From assembly GCF_900115245.1 (NCBI RefSeq), contig NZ_FOVT01000001.1, positions 682,001-746,000 on the forward strand: a stretch of DNA of 64,000 bases, read 5' to 3'. Of the stretch, positions 55,201 through 64,000 are shown in pieces. A model generated the notes under the pieces. The model saw only the letters and a program-made list of their open reading frames with translations, did no database searches and was not told the DNA's origin. Position 1 is the first letter of the stretch. Every line of letters starts with the position of its first letter. A program made the translations under genes and the position numbers. The stretch comes from Mesorhizobium sp. NFR06. GTDB taxonomy: Bacteria > Pseudomonadota > Alphaproteobacteria > Rhizobiales > Rhizobiaceae.

Positions 55201-55735
55201 CCGCGAAGAGCGCCAGCAACATCGCCACCACAAGCGAGATATCGCTGACAAACGGATCGAAAGAGGGCGGCGAGCCGGTATAGTGCTCGACCATCAGGCT
55301 GACCGAGCCGGAGATCGCCTTGAGCTGCAGCGCGATGTAAGGCACGGCGCCGACGGTCGCGATCAGCGTTGCGATCGCCGCGACGATGAAGCTCTTGCCG
55401 TAGCGGGCGCCGAGAAGGTCGGCGATCGAGGTGATCTTCTCGCTCTTTGCCAGCCGGACCAGGCGATTGAGCAGCGGAAAGCCGAACGTGAAGACCAGCA
55501 CCGGGCCGGTATAGATGCCGAGGAATTCGAGGCCGCGCTCGGAAGACAGGCCGACCGAGCCGAAGAAGGTCCAGGAGGTGCAGTAGATGGCCAGGCTGAG
55601 CGCATAGATGAACGGCCGCGCCCGGCCAAAGCCGATCGTCGATGCGCGGCGGTCGCCGACGCTGGCAATGGCAAAAAGCAGCGTCACATAGGCGATCGCG
55701 ATGATGACGACGAACCAGCCTTGCACGGCTCGCAT
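52241..55735 (-). CDS. Transporter-like hybrid sensor kinase (SSF-PAS-HisKA-REC)
   Basis: Protein of 1164 residues. Residues about 1-500 form a sodium:solute symporter (SSF/PutP-like) domain with some thirteen helices (for example LAIYCTSWTFFGSVGLSSER). A linker and PAS domain with QMEQGITVFDRDFRLICWN follow at about 650-760, a coiled coil, a HisKA domain with AAGHDILQPLNAARLY, an ATP domain (NLVSNAIKYTRQG, GLGLGLSIVDRIA) and a receiver (VLCIDNDARI, ADYHLDGST, NKPLKP) at about 1040-1160. The layout matches CbrA/NahK-type kinases, where the transporter part may sense or carry the ligand. Candidate partner: the NarL regulator at 46220. A single gene, convergent with the TetR gene. Confidence 0.92.
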   Translation of the reverse strand: MRAVQGWFVVIIAIAYVTLLFAIASVGDRRASTIGFGRARPFIYALSLAIYCTSWTFFGSVGLSSERGLEFLGIYTGPVLVFTFGFPLLNRLVRLAKSEKITSIADLLGARYGKSFIVAAIATLIATVGAVPYIALQLKAISGSVSLMVEHYTGSPPSFDPFVSDISLVVAMLLALFAVLFGTRHADATEHQDGLVLAVAVETVVKLAAFLAIGLMVMFLIFGGPGDMFAKLAANTQVRQATSYNTSLATWLVLTGLSGFAILMLPRQFYVTIVENRSEAELRTATWVFPLYLVAINLFVLPIAFAGLSLVGTKTSSDLYVLSLPLLSGHDLLAMAAFIGGLSAATAMVIVESVALSIMISNDLVIPLFVRRVLKTSSSENEDWSTLILNVRRASIFIMLFIAFLYYRGSTDSARLSSIGLMSFAAIAQFAPALIGGLIWRRANGRGAALGMVAGIAVWGYTLLLPSLVGPNAGILLHGLFGFEALRPQALFGTVGEPLNHGVLWSLCVNTLFFVLGSLSRASVPLERIQAAIFVPREAGPMPSLRRFRTAVTVNDLKDTISRYLGVERTERSFQSFEKNANVSLHGKEQASMDVIRFSEQLLASAVGSSSARLILSLLFRRNDRDSKDAFKLLDDATEALQHNRDLLQIALDQMEQGITVFDRDFRLICWNRQYRLLFDLPDEMGQVGVSLDRILRHLAERGDIPADQRVTMLNRLTSFAGPWQMELKTSGRILELRSNPMPDGGIVATYADISGRVEQDLALKRANESLEQRVKTRTIELTRVNEELAQAQMLAEEANLGKTRFLAAAGHDILQPLNAARLYCSSLIEKAGKGPAGKAAVNIESSLESVETILGAVLDISRLDAGAMKPENAAFNLGGLLGQIGNDFRPLAAEKKLDLKIMPSSLGVMSDRNLLRRLIQNLVSNAIKYTRQGRILVGVRRRGELAEIQVIDTGIGIAGDKLNTVFHEFTRLDEGAREAEGLGLGLSIVDRIARVLRLEIRISSNPGKGTRFSVILPVAEVAAPPRESSKAPARSASTLAGLNVLCIDNDARILDGMRLLLEGWGCRVETASGSSDLLKSGAPKPDLVLADYHLDGSTGLDAIAALRAACGQDLACVLVTADRSSEVRAAASKLDIPVINKPLKPAVLRSMMARVRPLAPAAE

Positions 55736-55965
55736 TTCCTCCCTGGCCGGTCTCCCATCCGGTTCAGGCTAAACGCAATCACAGCTTGGAGACGGAGTCC
55801 ATCGCGGCTTTCGGCGCATATGTCGTTGATGACGCTGGGTAAACACAAACCGGTGCCTTCGCTGTTTTTCCAGTTTTGCAACCGGGGGTTTTTGTTATGT
55901 TGACTTGGGCCGGCGCCGAGGAGGGGTGAGGCGGCAGCGCGGCCCGTCATGGCAAGGAGGGTCGA

Positions 55966-56388
55966 ATGCTGAAAGAATTCCAGGAATTCATTTCCAAGGG
56001 CAATGTGATGGACTTGGCCGTCGGCGTCATCATCGGCGCGGCCTTCGGCAAGATCGTCGACTCGCTGGTCAACGACATCATCATGCCGATCGTCGGCGCG
56101 ATTTTCGGCGGGCTGGACTTCAACAATTACTTCTTCGGGCTGTCCTCGAACGTCCATTCAGCCACGCTGGCCGATGCCAAGAAAGAGGGCGCCGTCTTCG
56201 CCTATGGCAGCTTCATCACCGTCGTGCTGAACTTCCTGATCCTTGCCTTCATCATCTTCCTGATGGTCAAGGCGGTGAACAATCTGCGCAGGCGGCTGGA
56301 GAGCGAGAAGCCTGCCGCCGCCGCGGCCCCGCCGCCTGCCGATGTGCAGCTTCTGACCGAAATCCGCGATCTGCTCGCCAAGAGATAA
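55966..56388 (+). CDS. mscL: Large-conductance mechanosensitive channel
   Basis: Pentameric pressure-release channel of 140 residues. N-terminal helix [20 protein letters not shown], first transmembrane helix [20 protein letters not shown] with the pore-lining residues, the periplasmic loop, a second helix [18 protein letters not shown] and a C-terminal helix after an Ala/Pro linker. AAGGAGG precedes ATG 55966. A strong terminator follows. It protects cells against osmotic downshock. Confidence 0.96.
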   Translation: MLKEFQEFISKGNVMDLAVGVIIGAAFGKIVDSLVNDIIMPIVGAIFGGLDFNNYFFGLSSNVHSATLADAKKEGAVFAYGSFITVVLNFLILAFIIFLMVKAVNNLRRRLESEKPAAAAAPPPADVQLLTEIRDLLAKR

Positions 56389-56410
56389 CGCAGAACGAGC
56401 GCTCTGGACC

Positions 56411-56442
56411 AAAACCCCGGCCGTTCGCGGCCGGGGTTTTCT
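56411..56442 (+). terminator. Rho-independent terminator after mscL
   Basis: A perfect 13-bp stem (arms 56411-56423 and 56428-56440) with a TTCG loop begins with four A and ends with four T, so it can act in both directions. Confidence 0.9.
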
Positions 56443-56498
56443 GTTTGCGGCTGTCGTAAAAGACGTTAGCAGTCGTGGAAAACCGGACGGATTCTTGC

Positions 56499-57665
56499 AT
56501 GACCCTGATCCAGACGTTGCGAACCGAGGCCCGCGCGGCGCCTGAAAGCGGCATCGTCGCTGTCGTCAACCACGGCCGCCTGCGCGAAGGCCTGATCCCG
56601 CTCTGGGCCGGTGAGGGTGACCTGCCGACGCCTTCCTTCATCAGCGATGCCGCCGCCAAGGGGCTGGCCGATGGCGAGACGTTCTATACCTGGCAGAAGG
56701 GCATCCCCGCGCTCAGGCAGGCGCTCGCGCGTTATTACGCCAGGCATTTCGGCAGGAGCTTCGCCGAGGAAGAGTTCATCGTCACCGGGTCCGGCATGCA
56801 TGCCATCCAACTGAGCATCGACGCGATCGCCGGCAGCGGCGACGAGGTGATTTACCTCTCGCCGGCCTGGCCGAATTTCGCCGCCGCCGCCGGTGTGGCG
56901 GGTGCCGTGCCGGTGCCGGTCACGCTCGACCGGTCCGGCAATGGCTGGTCCTGCGATGTCGACAAGATCGCCTCCGCGATCACGCCGCGGACGAAGCTCT
57001 TGTTCATCAACACGCCGTCGAACCCGACCGGCTGGACGGCCGACAGCGAGACACTGAAAGCGATCCTCGATCTTGCCCGCAAAAAGGGCCTCTGGATCAT
57101 CGCCGACGAGATCTATTCGCTGTTCCACTATGGCCACGGCCGCGCGCCGTCCTTCCTCGATGTGGCCACGGACGAGGACCGCATCCTGTTCGTCAACAGC
57201 TTCTCCAAGAATTGGGCGATGACCGGCTGGCGCGTCGGCTGGATCAAGACCCATCCTGCCTTGCAGCAGGTGTTCGAAAACCTGATCCAGTACTCGACCT
57301 CGGGGGTCGCGCAGTTCATGCAGCGCGGCGCGGTCGTCGCCCTCGATGAGGGCGACGGCTTCATCGCCGAACAAGTGGAGCGCGCGCGTGCCGCACGCGA
57401 TCTCGTCTGCGATATCTTGGGTGCCACCGGCAGGGCGCGTTTGACCGTGCCGCAGGGCGCCTTCTACCTGTTTTTCAAGGTCGACGGCATCACCGATTCC
57501 CGCACCGCCGCCTTCGACATTGTCGACAACGCCAATGTCGGCCTGGCGCCCGGCACCGCCTTCGGCCCCGGTGGCGAAGCCTTCCTCAGGCTATGCTTCC
57601 ACCGCCGCCTCGACCAGCTCGAGGAAGCGGCGCATCGCCTGGCGAAATGGATGAAGGCGCTCTAA
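56499..57665 (+). CDS. Class I/II aminotransferase, PLP-dependent
   Basis: Aminotransferase of about 388 residues. Landmarks are GEGDLPTPSFISDAAAKGL, FYTWQKGIPALRQALARY, TGSGMHAIQLSIDAIAG, FINTPSNPTGW, IADEIYSLFHYG and the PLP lysine in NSFSKNWAMTGWRVGWIK, with the final Arg in FLRLCFHRR. The amino-donor specificity (aspartate-, alanine- or aromatic-type) cannot be settled. The start is uncertain: ATG 56499, or GTG 56475 in the same frame; neither has a strong ribosome site. It converges on hemA. Confidence 0.85.
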   Translation: MTLIQTLRTEARAAPESGIVAVVNHGRLREGLIPLWAGEGDLPTPSFISDAAAKGLADGETFYTWQKGIPALRQALARYYARHFGRSFAEEEFIVTGSGMHAIQLSIDAIAGSGDEVIYLSPAWPNFAAAAGVAGAVPVPVTLDRSGNGWSCDVDKIASAITPRTKLLFINTPSNPTGWTADSETLKAILDLARKKGLWIIADEIYSLFHYGHGRAPSFLDVATDEDRILFVNSFSKNWAMTGWRVGWIKTHPALQQVFENLIQYSTSGVAQFMQRGAVVALDEGDGFIAEQVERARAARDLVCDILGATGRARLTVPQGAFYLFFKVDGITDSRTAAFDIVDNANVGLAPGTAFGPGGEAFLRLCFHRRLDQLEEAAHRLAKWMKAL

Positions 57666-57671
57666 ACCGAC

Positions 57672-57825
57672 GATGAAGCCCGAATTGAAACTCGCTCTGG
57701 CGAGTCAGCTGGCGTCGGTTTCGAGAGCCGGAGCGCAACGGACATTTAGGTCCGTGAGCACCGGAAGCGCAGAAAACCGCGTCAGATGGCCGTCGGAGTA
57801 GAGTTTCAAACGGGCTTCACCCGCC
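57672..57825. repeat. Long imperfect hairpin element between convergent genes
   Basis: GAAGCCCGAATTGAAACTC at the left pairs with GAGTTTCAAACGGGCTTC at the right (57801-57819); inside, a long imperfect dyad continues to a central stem CGGAC/GTCCG around ATTTAG (about 57738-57754). Nearly the whole interval between the aminotransferase and hemA stops folds back on itself, suggesting a mobile palindromic element or a shared terminator. It may be of the RIME type known in rhizobia, but I cannot confirm this. Confidence 0.6.
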
Positions 57826-59094
57826 TGACTTGGGCACCAGCAAGGGAATGATCCGATCGGTCTTGGCGATGGCAGGCCTGCCGGCCGCACCATAGGGAAT
57901 GCCCAGCGCGTCCCAGGTCTCGACCAGCGCATCCTGCAATTCGGCGATCAGCGCGTCCGAATGGAACGGCGTCGGCGTGATGCGCAGCCGCTCGGTGCCG
58001 CGCGGCACCGTCGGATAGTTGATCGGCTGGATGTAGATGCCGTGCACGCCGAGCAGGCGGTCGCTCGCCATCTTGCAAAGTTCGGGGTCGCCGACCAGCA
58101 CCGGCACGATATGGGTGGCCGATTCCATCACCGGCAAGCCCGCCGCGGCAAGCACCTGCTTGGTGCGTGTCGCTTGGCGCTGCTGCGCCTCGCGCTCGGC
58201 CTGCGAGCGCTTCAGATGCCGGATCGACGTGGTGGCGGCCGCCGCGATCGCCGGCGGCAGCGCGGTGGTGAAGATGAAGCCCGGAGCGTAGGAGCGCACG
58301 GCGTCGATCACCGCGCTCGTGCCGGTGATATATCCGCCCAGCGTGCCGAAGGCCTTGGCCAGAGTGCCCTCGATGATGTCGATGCGGTCGGCCAGGCCTT
58401 CGCGTTCGGTGATGCCGCCGCCGCGCGCGCCGTACATGCCGACGGCATGGACCTCGTCGATATAGGTCATGGCGTTGTAGCGCTCGGCCAGCTCGACGAT
58501 CTGTTTGATCGGGGCGATGTCGCCGTCCATCGAATAGACGCTTTCGAACACGATCAGCTTGGCGCGCTCGCGCCCGGCGGCCTGCAAGAGGCTTTCCAGA
58601 TGCGCGACGTCGTTGTGGCGGAAGATCTTCTTTTCGGCGCCCGAGCGGCGCACGCCTTCGATCATCGAGGCATGGTTGAGCTCGTCCGAGATGATCAGGC
58701 AGTTGGGCAAGAGCCTGGCGATGGTCGAGATCGAGGCTTCGTTGGAGACGAAGCCGGAGGTGAACACAAGGGCTGCTTCCTTGTCATGCAGGTCGGCCAG
58801 CTCATGCTCGAGCTCGACCAGCCGGTTGGACGTGCCGGAAATGTTGCGGGTGCCGCCGGCGCCCGACCCCATCTTGCCGGCGGCGTTCTGGAAGGCGGCG
58901 ATGACGTCCGCGTTCTGGCCCATGCCGAGATAGTCGTTGGAGCACCATACGGTGATTTCCTGGGCGCGGCCGTTGGAACGCCATATGGCGCGCGGGAACT
59001 TGCCCACGATGCGCTCGAGGTCGGCGAAGACGCGGTAGCGGCGCTCGGCATGGAGCTGGTCGATCGCATCCTCGAAGAACCGCTGGTAGTTCAT
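57817..59094 (-). CDS. hemA: 5-aminolevulinate synthase
   Basis: PLP enzyme of 425 residues that condenses glycine and succinyl-CoA to 5-aminolevulinate, the first step of heme synthesis in alphaproteobacteria. [20 protein letters not shown] is the glycine-rich acyl-CoA region, [11 protein letters not shown] holds the PLP Asp/His, and the PLP lysine is in [15 protein letters not shown]. In rhizobia hemA is needed for cytochromes and symbiotic nitrogen fixation. The ATG follows no strong Shine-Dalgarno; upstream promoter elements were not identified. Confidence 0.96.
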   Translation of the reverse strand: MNYQRFFEDAIDQLHAERRYRVFADLERIVGKFPRAIWRSNGRAQEITVWCSNDYLGMGQNADVIAAFQNAAGKMGSGAGGTRNISGTSNRLVELEHELADLHDKEAALVFTSGFVSNEASISTIARLLPNCLIISDELNHASMIEGVRRSGAEKKIFRHNDVAHLESLLQAAGRERAKLIVFESVYSMDGDIAPIKQIVELAERYNAMTYIDEVHAVGMYGARGGGITEREGLADRIDIIEGTLAKAFGTLGGYITGTSAVIDAVRSYAPGFIFTTALPPAIAAAATTSIRHLKRSQAEREAQQRQATRTKQVLAAAGLPVMESATHIVPVLVGDPELCKMASDRLLGVHGIYIQPINYPTVPRGTERLRITPTPFHSDALIAELQDALVETWDALGIPYGAAGRPAIAKTDRIIPLLVPKSGG

Positions 59095-59372
59095 GTCGAC
59101 TTCCCAATTTTAGGCCGGATCATAGTCACAGCCCCATGCCGCGTCCACCGGGCCCAACCGGTCAAAATGCCACGCCTTGGCCCTGTTCCTAACGACGCCG
59201 GATCGTGGCCTATTCCCGGGGGTGTGAACCAGATTTGTTTCGATACGATGCCTCGGGCGGGAGGAACTGTTACGGACTTAACATTCGGGAGGGTAAAGGG
59301 CTTGCGGCGGGGTTTCCAGCAAGGCAGCTGTTGAGACAGTTTCCTTTAAATCTTGATCAGCGAGGGAAAAAG

Positions 59373-60368
59373 ATGACGGTTTTGGTGACGGGCGGTGCCG
59401 GCTATATCGGCAGCCACATGGTCTGGGAGCTTCTCGACGCCGGCGACAGCGTGGTGGTTCTCGACCGGCTTTCCACCGGCTTCGAATGGGCGGTGGCGCC
59501 GGAAGCGAAGCTCGTCGTCGGCGATGTCGCCGACCGGGAGCTTGTCGGCCAAATCATCCGCGACAACAAGGTCGACGCCATCATCCACTTCGCCGGCTCG
59601 ATCGTGGTGCCGGAATCGGTCGCCGATCCGCTTGCCTATTACGAGAACAACACCAGCAAGACCCGCACGCTGATCGAAACCGCCGTGCGCGAAGGCGTGC
59701 CGCACTTCATCTTCTCCTCCACCGCCGCCGTCTATGGCGGAGCCGGCCTGGAGCCGGTGCGCGAGGATGCCCGCCTGGCGCCGGAATCGCCCTATGGCCT
59801 TTCCAAGCTGATGAGCGAATGGATGCTGCGCGACGCGGCGCTTGCGCACGACATCCGCTATACGGCGCTGCGCTATTTCAACGTCGCCGGCGCCGATCCC
59901 AAGGGCCGCACGGGACAGTCGACGCCGGGCGCTACGCATCTGATCAAGGTCGCCTGCGAGACCGCGCTCGGCAAGCGCCCCTTCATGCAGGTCTTCGGCA
60001 ACGACTATCCGACCCCGGACGGCACCTGCATGCGCGATTACATCCATGTCAGCGACCTTGCCGCGGCGCACCGGCTGGCGCTGCAGCGGCTGCGCGACGG
60101 GGGGAAGAGCCTCGTCGCGAATTGCGGCTACAGCCACGGCTATTCCGTGCTCGAGGTGATCGACAGCGTGCGTCGCGCCTTCGGCCATGACTTCGATGTC
60201 CGCATGGGCGACCGCCGGCCCGGCGATGCCGCCGCGGTGGTCGCCAATTCCGAGCTTGCCCGCAAGGAGCTCGGCTGGACGCCGCAGCGCGACGATCTCG
60301 ACCTGATCGTCAACGACGCGCTGGCGTGGGAGCGCATTCTCACGACCAAGAACTCCGTTCGAAACTGA
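59373..60368 (+). CDS. galE: UDP-glucose 4-epimerase
   Basis: NAD-dependent epimerase of 331 residues interconverting UDP-glucose and UDP-galactose for polysaccharide synthesis and galactose use. The Rossmann motif is VTGGAGYIGSH at residues 5-15; the catalytic pair is Ser/Thr in FSSTAAVYG and YxxxK in SPYGLSKLM. Other landmarks are ALRYFNVAGA and RDYIHVSDLA. ATG 59373 is the normal GalE start; a longer frame upstream has no conserved content. No other gal gene is adjacent. Confidence 0.94.
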   Translation: MTVLVTGGAGYIGSHMVWELLDAGDSVVVLDRLSTGFEWAVAPEAKLVVGDVADRELVGQIIRDNKVDAIIHFAGSIVVPESVADPLAYYENNTSKTRTLIETAVREGVPHFIFSSTAAVYGGAGLEPVREDARLAPESPYGLSKLMSEWMLRDAALAHDIRYTALRYFNVAGADPKGRTGQSTPGATHLIKVACETALGKRPFMQVFGNDYPTPDGTCMRDYIHVSDLAAAHRLALQRLRDGGKSLVANCGYSHGYSVLEVIDSVRRAFGHDFDVRMGDRRPGDAAAVVANSELARKELGWTPQRDDLDLIVNDALAWERILTTKNSVRN

Positions 60369-60468
60369 GCTGTTGGGCCAAGGGCTCGCAGCGTGCGTTC
60401 TTACGCGCTATTGAGGCACATTCGGGCGGCGCGCAAAGGGGCCGCCCGCATGATCCTCGAGGGACGGC

Positions 60469-61725
60469 ATGAAAATCCTGGTTCTTGGCGCCGGCGTGGT
60501 TGGCACGGCGGCCGCCTACTATCTGGCTAAAGACGGTCACGAGGTGACTGTGGTCGAGCGCCATGACGCGGCGGCGCGCGGCACCAGCCAGTCGAACGCC
60601 GGCCTGGTGTCGCCGGGCGACGCCACCGCCTGGGCCTCGCCCGCGGCGCTGAAGACCTTCCTGCGCGCGCTCTGGAACCACGACCTCGGCATCAAGGTCA
60701 GGCTGCGCCTCGATCCTTATTTTTATGCCTGGAGCCTGCGTTTCCTACGCGAATGCACGGTCAAGCGGCTGCGCGCCAACACCGACATCAAGCTGAGGCT
60801 GGCGCTCCATTCGCGCGATTGCATCAACGCGCTGTCGGAGGCGACCGGCATTAGTTACGACGAGCGCAAGCGAGGCATTCTCTACTTCTTTCGCTCGCAG
60901 AAGAGCCTCGACACCGGCACCGACAATTACCGCTATCTGGCCGAGCACGGCCTGCCGATCGAGATCGTCGGCCGCGAGCGTCTGGTCGAGCTGGAGCCCG
61001 GCCTTGCCGGCGTGAAGGACAAGATCGCCGGCGGCATCTACTCCCCGATCGACCAGACCGGCGATTCCAAGCAGTTCACCGATAAGCTCGCCGCCTATGC
61101 GGCCGAAGAGCTCGGCGTCAAATTCCTGTTCGGCACGACGGTCGAAGGTCTCGACATCGAGGGCGATCGGGTACGCGCGGTGATGACCTCGGCTGGTCCG
61201 ATTGCCGGCGACGCCATCGTCATCTCCCTGGGGCCGGAAAGCGGGCTGCTCGGCCGCCGCTATGGCATCGACCTGCCGGTTTATCCGGTGAAGGGTTATA
61301 CCGCGACCATTCCGCTCGAGGACGAGAGCAAGGGGCCGACCATGGGCGGCGCCGACGAGGACCGGCTGATCGGCTACTCCAGACTGGGCAACCGCCTGCG
61401 CATGTCCTCGACGGCCGAGTTCACCGGCTTCGACCGCAGCTTCAAGCCACGCGATTTCAGAACCATCCTGGACACCGGCAAGGACCTTTTCCCGGGCGCC
61501 TTCGACGAGAAGAAGGCGGTGCTGTGGGCCGGGCTGAGGCCGATGATGCCGAACTCGGTTCCCGTCATCGGCCAGGCGAAATACCGCAACCTCTATCTAG
61601 ACACCGGCCACGGCCATGTCGGCTGGACGATGGCCTGCGGATCCGGACAATTCCTGGCCGACGTCGTTGCCGGCCGCAAGCCGCAGATCGATCCGCAGGG
61701 TTTGCTTTATGGGACAGCGCGCTGA
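60469..61725 (+). CDS. dadA: D-amino acid dehydrogenase
   Basis: FAD-dependent dehydrogenase of 418 residues that oxidises D-amino acids (classically D-alanine) and feeds electrons to the membrane chain. The dinucleotide fold is ILVLGAGVVGTAAAYYL at the N-terminus; GTSQSNAGLVSPGDATAWAS, GGIYSPIDQTGDSKQF and TGHGHVGWTMACGSG are family motifs. GAGGGA precedes ATG 60469. No alanine racemase is adjacent. It converges with rhaK, 5 bases apart. Confidence 0.9.
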   Translation: MKILVLGAGVVGTAAAYYLAKDGHEVTVVERHDAAARGTSQSNAGLVSPGDATAWASPAALKTFLRALWNHDLGIKVRLRLDPYFYAWSLRFLRECTVKRLRANTDIKLRLALHSRDCINALSEATGISYDERKRGILYFFRSQKSLDTGTDNYRYLAEHGLPIEIVGRERLVELEPGLAGVKDKIAGGIYSPIDQTGDSKQFTDKLAAYAAEELGVKFLFGTTVEGLDIEGDRVRAVMTSAGPIAGDAIVISLGPESGLLGRRYGIDLPVYPVKGYTATIPLEDESKGPTMGGADEDRLIGYSRLGNRLRMSSTAEFTGFDRSFKPRDFRTILDTGKDLFPGAFDEKKAVLWAGLRPMMPNSVPVIGQAKYRNLYLDTGHGHVGWTMACGSGQFLADVVAGRKPQIDPQGLLYGTAR

Positions 61726-61730
61726 CGTAT

Positions 61731-63101
61731 CTAGGCGCTGGCAGCTTGCTGCCACGCCGCCGCGTATTCGCCCCAACTGCGTTCGGTCGGCGGCTCGGTC
61801 CATTCGCCCTTGCTCATTGCAGGCGCGCCGTCAGCAGCCAGCAGCGCGGCGCCGATGCTGGTTCCGGTCGACGTCTCCGATGCAACGACCGGCCTTTCCG
61901 TCGCCGCCGCCAGCATGCTGATGAAAAGCGGGTTACGCGCGAAAGGTCCTTCGACGGTCGTCGCTCCGTCGCCACCGATCAGTTCCAGGCAGGTAGCGGT
62001 CATCAGCGCCAGATAGAACGAGATGGCCGCAATGCGTTGGCCGGGGCTTAAGTTCTCGGCGTTGACCCACTGTGCGTCGCGATGCGGAAAGGGTCCGGAA
62101 CCCAGCTGTGTCGAAGGCAGCAGCAGTACCTGCCGTGCCAGCACGGCCGCAACATCGTCATCGATCCATTCCTGCGGCTGGCCATCGGTCAGCAGCGAGA
62201 ATTCGCGCCCGCCCATGAAGCGAGCCGAAGGCACGGGATCGCCGAGCGCATTGACGTTGACCAGCGTGTCGCGCGCCGGATCGAGTACCACCCTCCTGCC
62301 GCCCACCGCCATCGACACCACCCAGGTGCCGGTCGAGACGACGGAGAAGGGCGGACTATCGGCCAGCAGATGCGGCAGCAGCGAGGCGTTGGAATCGTGG
62401 AGGCCGCAGAACACGGGCGTTCGCGGGGCGAGCCCTGTCCGCCGCGCAATCGCCGGCAGTATGGGTCCGAGCCGGTCTTTCGCCGGCCGCACCGGCGCCA
62501 TCAGGCGGCGCCAGCCCATCCTGTCGACCAGCGACGAGTAATCGGACGTCCAGGGGCTCCACAGATCGGTGTGGCAGCCCAGCGACGTGACTTCGTTGGC
62601 GGCGACGCCGGTCAGCCGCAGCGCCCAATATTGCGGATACATCAGCATCGCGGCGGTCCTGGCGAAGTCCGCCGGGAACCGCTGCTGCTGCCAGAAGAAC
62701 TGCGCGCCGAGATTGAGGCCGAGCGGCAGCCGCGGCGTGCCGGTCTCGGCGAAAGGCGGGCGGACCGCGTCATAGTCCGCGGCGAGCCGGTCGGGCCCGT
62801 CAAATTCATAGTCGAGCACCGGCAGCGCCAGTTCGCCGGACGCGTCGACCAGTGTGCCGGTCGCGCCATGCGTGGTGATCGATATGGCGTCGATTCGCCG
62901 TTCGCTGTTGAGATGGGCCAGGCTGTTGAGGATGAACGTCCACAGCGCCTCGACATCGTGATGCGGGTAGGGGGCCTGCTTGACCGGCGTGTTCGCCGTT
63001 CGGCGCAGCGCGACCTCGCTCCGCGTCGCGAGATCGACCAGCGCCACCTTGGCGTTGGTCTTGCCGATGTCGATGACGGCGATGGTACGAAGCGCGCTCA
63101 T
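61731..63101 (-). CDS. rhaK: FGGY-family rhamnulose/rhamnose kinase
   Basis: Sugar kinase of 456 residues. ATP site landmarks are [16 protein letters not shown] at the N-terminus and [12 protein letters not shown] in the middle, and the HDSNASL loop lies in the second domain. Position behind rhamnose mutarotase and an ABC permease matches rhaK of Rhizobium leguminosarum, where the kinase is also needed for rhamnose transport. ATG 63101 overlaps the mutarotase stop by 4 bases. Confidence 0.87.
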   Translation of the reverse strand: MSALRTIAVIDIGKTNAKVALVDLATRSEVALRRTANTPVKQAPYPHHDVEALWTFILNSLAHLNSERRIDAISITTHGATGTLVDASGELALPVLDYEFDGPDRLAADYDAVRPPFAETGTPRLPLGLNLGAQFFWQQQRFPADFARTAAMLMYPQYWALRLTGVAANEVTSLGCHTDLWSPWTSDYSSLVDRMGWRRLMAPVRPAKDRLGPILPAIARRTGLAPRTPVFCGLHDSNASLLPHLLADSPPFSVVSTGTWVVSMAVGGRRVVLDPARDTLVNVNALGDPVPSARFMGGREFSLLTDGQPQEWIDDDVAAVLARQVLLLPSTQLGSGPFPHRDAQWVNAENLSPGQRIAAISFYLALMTATCLELIGGDGATTVEGPFARNPLFISMLAAATERPVVASETSTGTSIGAALLAADGAPAMSKGEWTEPPTERSWGEYAAAWQQAASA

Positions 63102-63412
63102 TCCATATGGAACATGGTTTCCAGCGGCACCGCCACCGGCTCGTTGTCGGCCTTCGTCTCCATGACGTCGGCCATATGCGCCCACCAGCTCTGCATCACC
63201 GGATGTCGCGGCAGATCGGCCATGCTGTGGTCGTCTCGCCGCCACAGCACGCCGAACAGGATGTTGGTCTCCTCGTCGAGATGGATCGAATAATCGGAGA
63301 CGCCGGCCTGCTTCAAAAGCGCGACAAGCGACGGCCAGATCTCGTCGTGGCGGCGCTTGTATTCGGCCTTCATGCCGGGATTTAGCTTCATCTTGAAGGC
63401 GTATTTCTCCAT
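63098..63412 (-). CDS. rhaU: L-rhamnose mutarotase
   Basis: Small enzyme of 104 residues that interconverts alpha- and beta-L-rhamnose. It matches the RhaM/RhaU family: [51 protein letters not shown] and [14 protein letters not shown], with the conserved Tyr/His/Trp active-site residues. The gene name follows Rhizobium leguminosarum rhaU (rhaM in E. coli). ATG 63412 lies exactly at the end of the upstream permease gene, so coupling is tight. Confidence 0.93.
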   Translation of the reverse strand: MEKYAFKMKLNPGMKAEYKRRHDEIWPSLVALLKQAGVSDYSIHLDEETNILFGVLWRRDDHSMADLPRHPVMQSWWAHMADVMETKADNEPVAVPLETMFHME

Positions 63413-64000
63413 CAGGCGAAGCGTCCTTCGCGCAGCCGCCGCCAGACGATCGGCAGCGCGATGACGATGATCAGCAACAAACCGATGAAGATCGACATGA
63501 CGATGCCGGGAACGTTGAGCAGGCCGAGGCCGAACGTCACCAGCCCCATGATGAAGGCGGCGAGCACGACGCCCAGAATGCTGCCGGCGCCGCCGAGGAT
63601 CGAGACGCCGCCCAGCACCACCATGGTGATGGCTTCGAGCTCGTAACCCTGCGCGATCGACGGCCTTGTCGAGCCGAGCCGGGAAGTGATGAGCACCGAG
63701 GCGATGCCCGACATCAGCCCGGTCAGGCAAAACAGGATGAATTTGATGCGGTCGACGCGCACGCCGGAGAACTGGCAGGCGACGGGATTGTTGCCGATGG
63801 CGAAGACCCGGCGGCCAAAACTCGTGCGGTGCAGCACGAACCAGTAGATGAGCGCCGCGCCGAGGAACAGCGCCAGCTCGAACGAGAAAACCCACCAGAC
63901 ATAGCCCTGGCCGAAGAAGGCGAAGCTTTCCGGATAGCCCTTGTAGGCCTGGTCGCCGAGGATGATGAAGGCAATGCCGCGGAACAGGCTCATCGTGCCG
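63412..64000 (-). CDS. rhaQ: Rhamnose ABC transporter permease (partial, 5' end outside)
   Basis: C-terminal 195 or so residues of a ribose-type permease. [40 protein letters not shown] and [20 protein letters not shown] are the conserved cytoplasmic and membrane segments; six hydrophobic stretches are visible. The stop codon lies at 63412-63414, beside the mutarotase ATG. In Rhizobium leguminosarum the order is rhaP-rhaQ-rhaU-rhaK, so this is most likely RhaQ and the remaining genes (binding protein, ATPase, rhaP) lie to the right of the window. Confidence 0.88.
   Translation of the reverse strand, partial: GTMSLFRGIAFIILGDQAYKGYPESFAFFGQGYVWWVFSFELALFLGAALIYWFVLHRTSFGRRVFAIGNNPVACQFSGVRVDRIKFILFCLTGLMSGIASVLITSRLGSTRPSIAQGYELEAITMVVLGGVSILGGAGSILGVVLAAFIMGLVTFGLGLLNVPGIVMSIFIGLLLIIVIALPIVWRRLREGRFA

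Noticed and set aside
1..64000. CRISPR arrays, insertion sequences, rRNA operons
   Set aside because: No regularly spaced direct repeats, transposase genes or rRNA sequences were seen on either strand.

Overview
The window reads as chromosomal DNA of a rhizobial alphaproteobacterium, most likely Mesorhizobium or a close relative in the Phyllobacteriaceae. The evidence is high GC, a GcrA cell-cycle regulator, a class I (LysK) lysyl-tRNA synthetase, a SAM-II riboswitch before metZ, the argD-argF-hslO / apaG / metZ / dcd neighbourhood, the chvE-gguA-gguB-gguC sugar locus with divergent gbpR, a rhaQ-rhaU-rhaK rhamnose end, and short palindromic intergenic repeats of the rhizobial type. This assignment rests on gene content and remembered family features; no database search was possible. 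There is no insertion sequence, prophage or CRISPR array.

Layout. 0-7 kb: a four-gene beta-oxidation operon (two acyl-CoA dehydrogenases, thiolase, FadJ-type enzyme) behind a strong palindrome lying in its promoter. 7-12 kb: a LexA-like S24 repressor, a membrane-anchored SNase-like protein whose catalytic residues appear lost, lysK, a TerB-like protein and an amino-acid-type binding protein. 12-14.2 kb: a quorum-sensing module of LuxR, LuxI and a crotonase-like enzyme. 14.3-18.7 kb: ppk2 divergent from phoR, phoU and corA. 18.7-28.3 kb: gcrA, argD-argF, hslO, a hydrolase, apaG, a GT21-type glycosyltransferase, metZ under a SAM-II riboswitch, and a double-length dcd. 28.3-28.9 kb: a decayed GIY-YIG gene enclosed by near-identical 66-bp inverted repeats. 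28.9-35.5 kb: gguC, gguB, gguA, chvE and gbpR. 35.5-36.9 kb: an odd Arg/Tyr-rich exported protein, a frameshifted relic and tRNA-Gly(CCC).

37-46 kb: a two-component system, a lipoprotein, a beta-barrel protein, a histone-deacetylase-family enzyme, a MATE exporter, pyrD and small conserved genes. 46-52 kb: a NarL-type regulator, two MFS exporters with a LysR, and a methyltransferase divergent from a TetR. 52-56.4 kb: a giant transporter-sensor-kinase fusion and mscL. 56.4-61.7 kb: an aminotransferase, hemA, galE and dadA. 61.7-64 kb: the end of a rhamnose uptake/catabolism operon running off the window.

The items most worth follow-up are the LuxR-LuxI-crotonase module, whose crotonase looks like a double-bond isomerase rather than a hydratase; the GIY-YIG relic between inverted palindromes; the mosaic palindromic repeats that share a core but carry different arms; the degenerate SNase-like protein; and a possible leader/attenuator before argD. 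Most genes run in small operons with 4-base ATGA-type overlaps or short gaps, and nearly all long antisense reading frames are codon-bias shadows.
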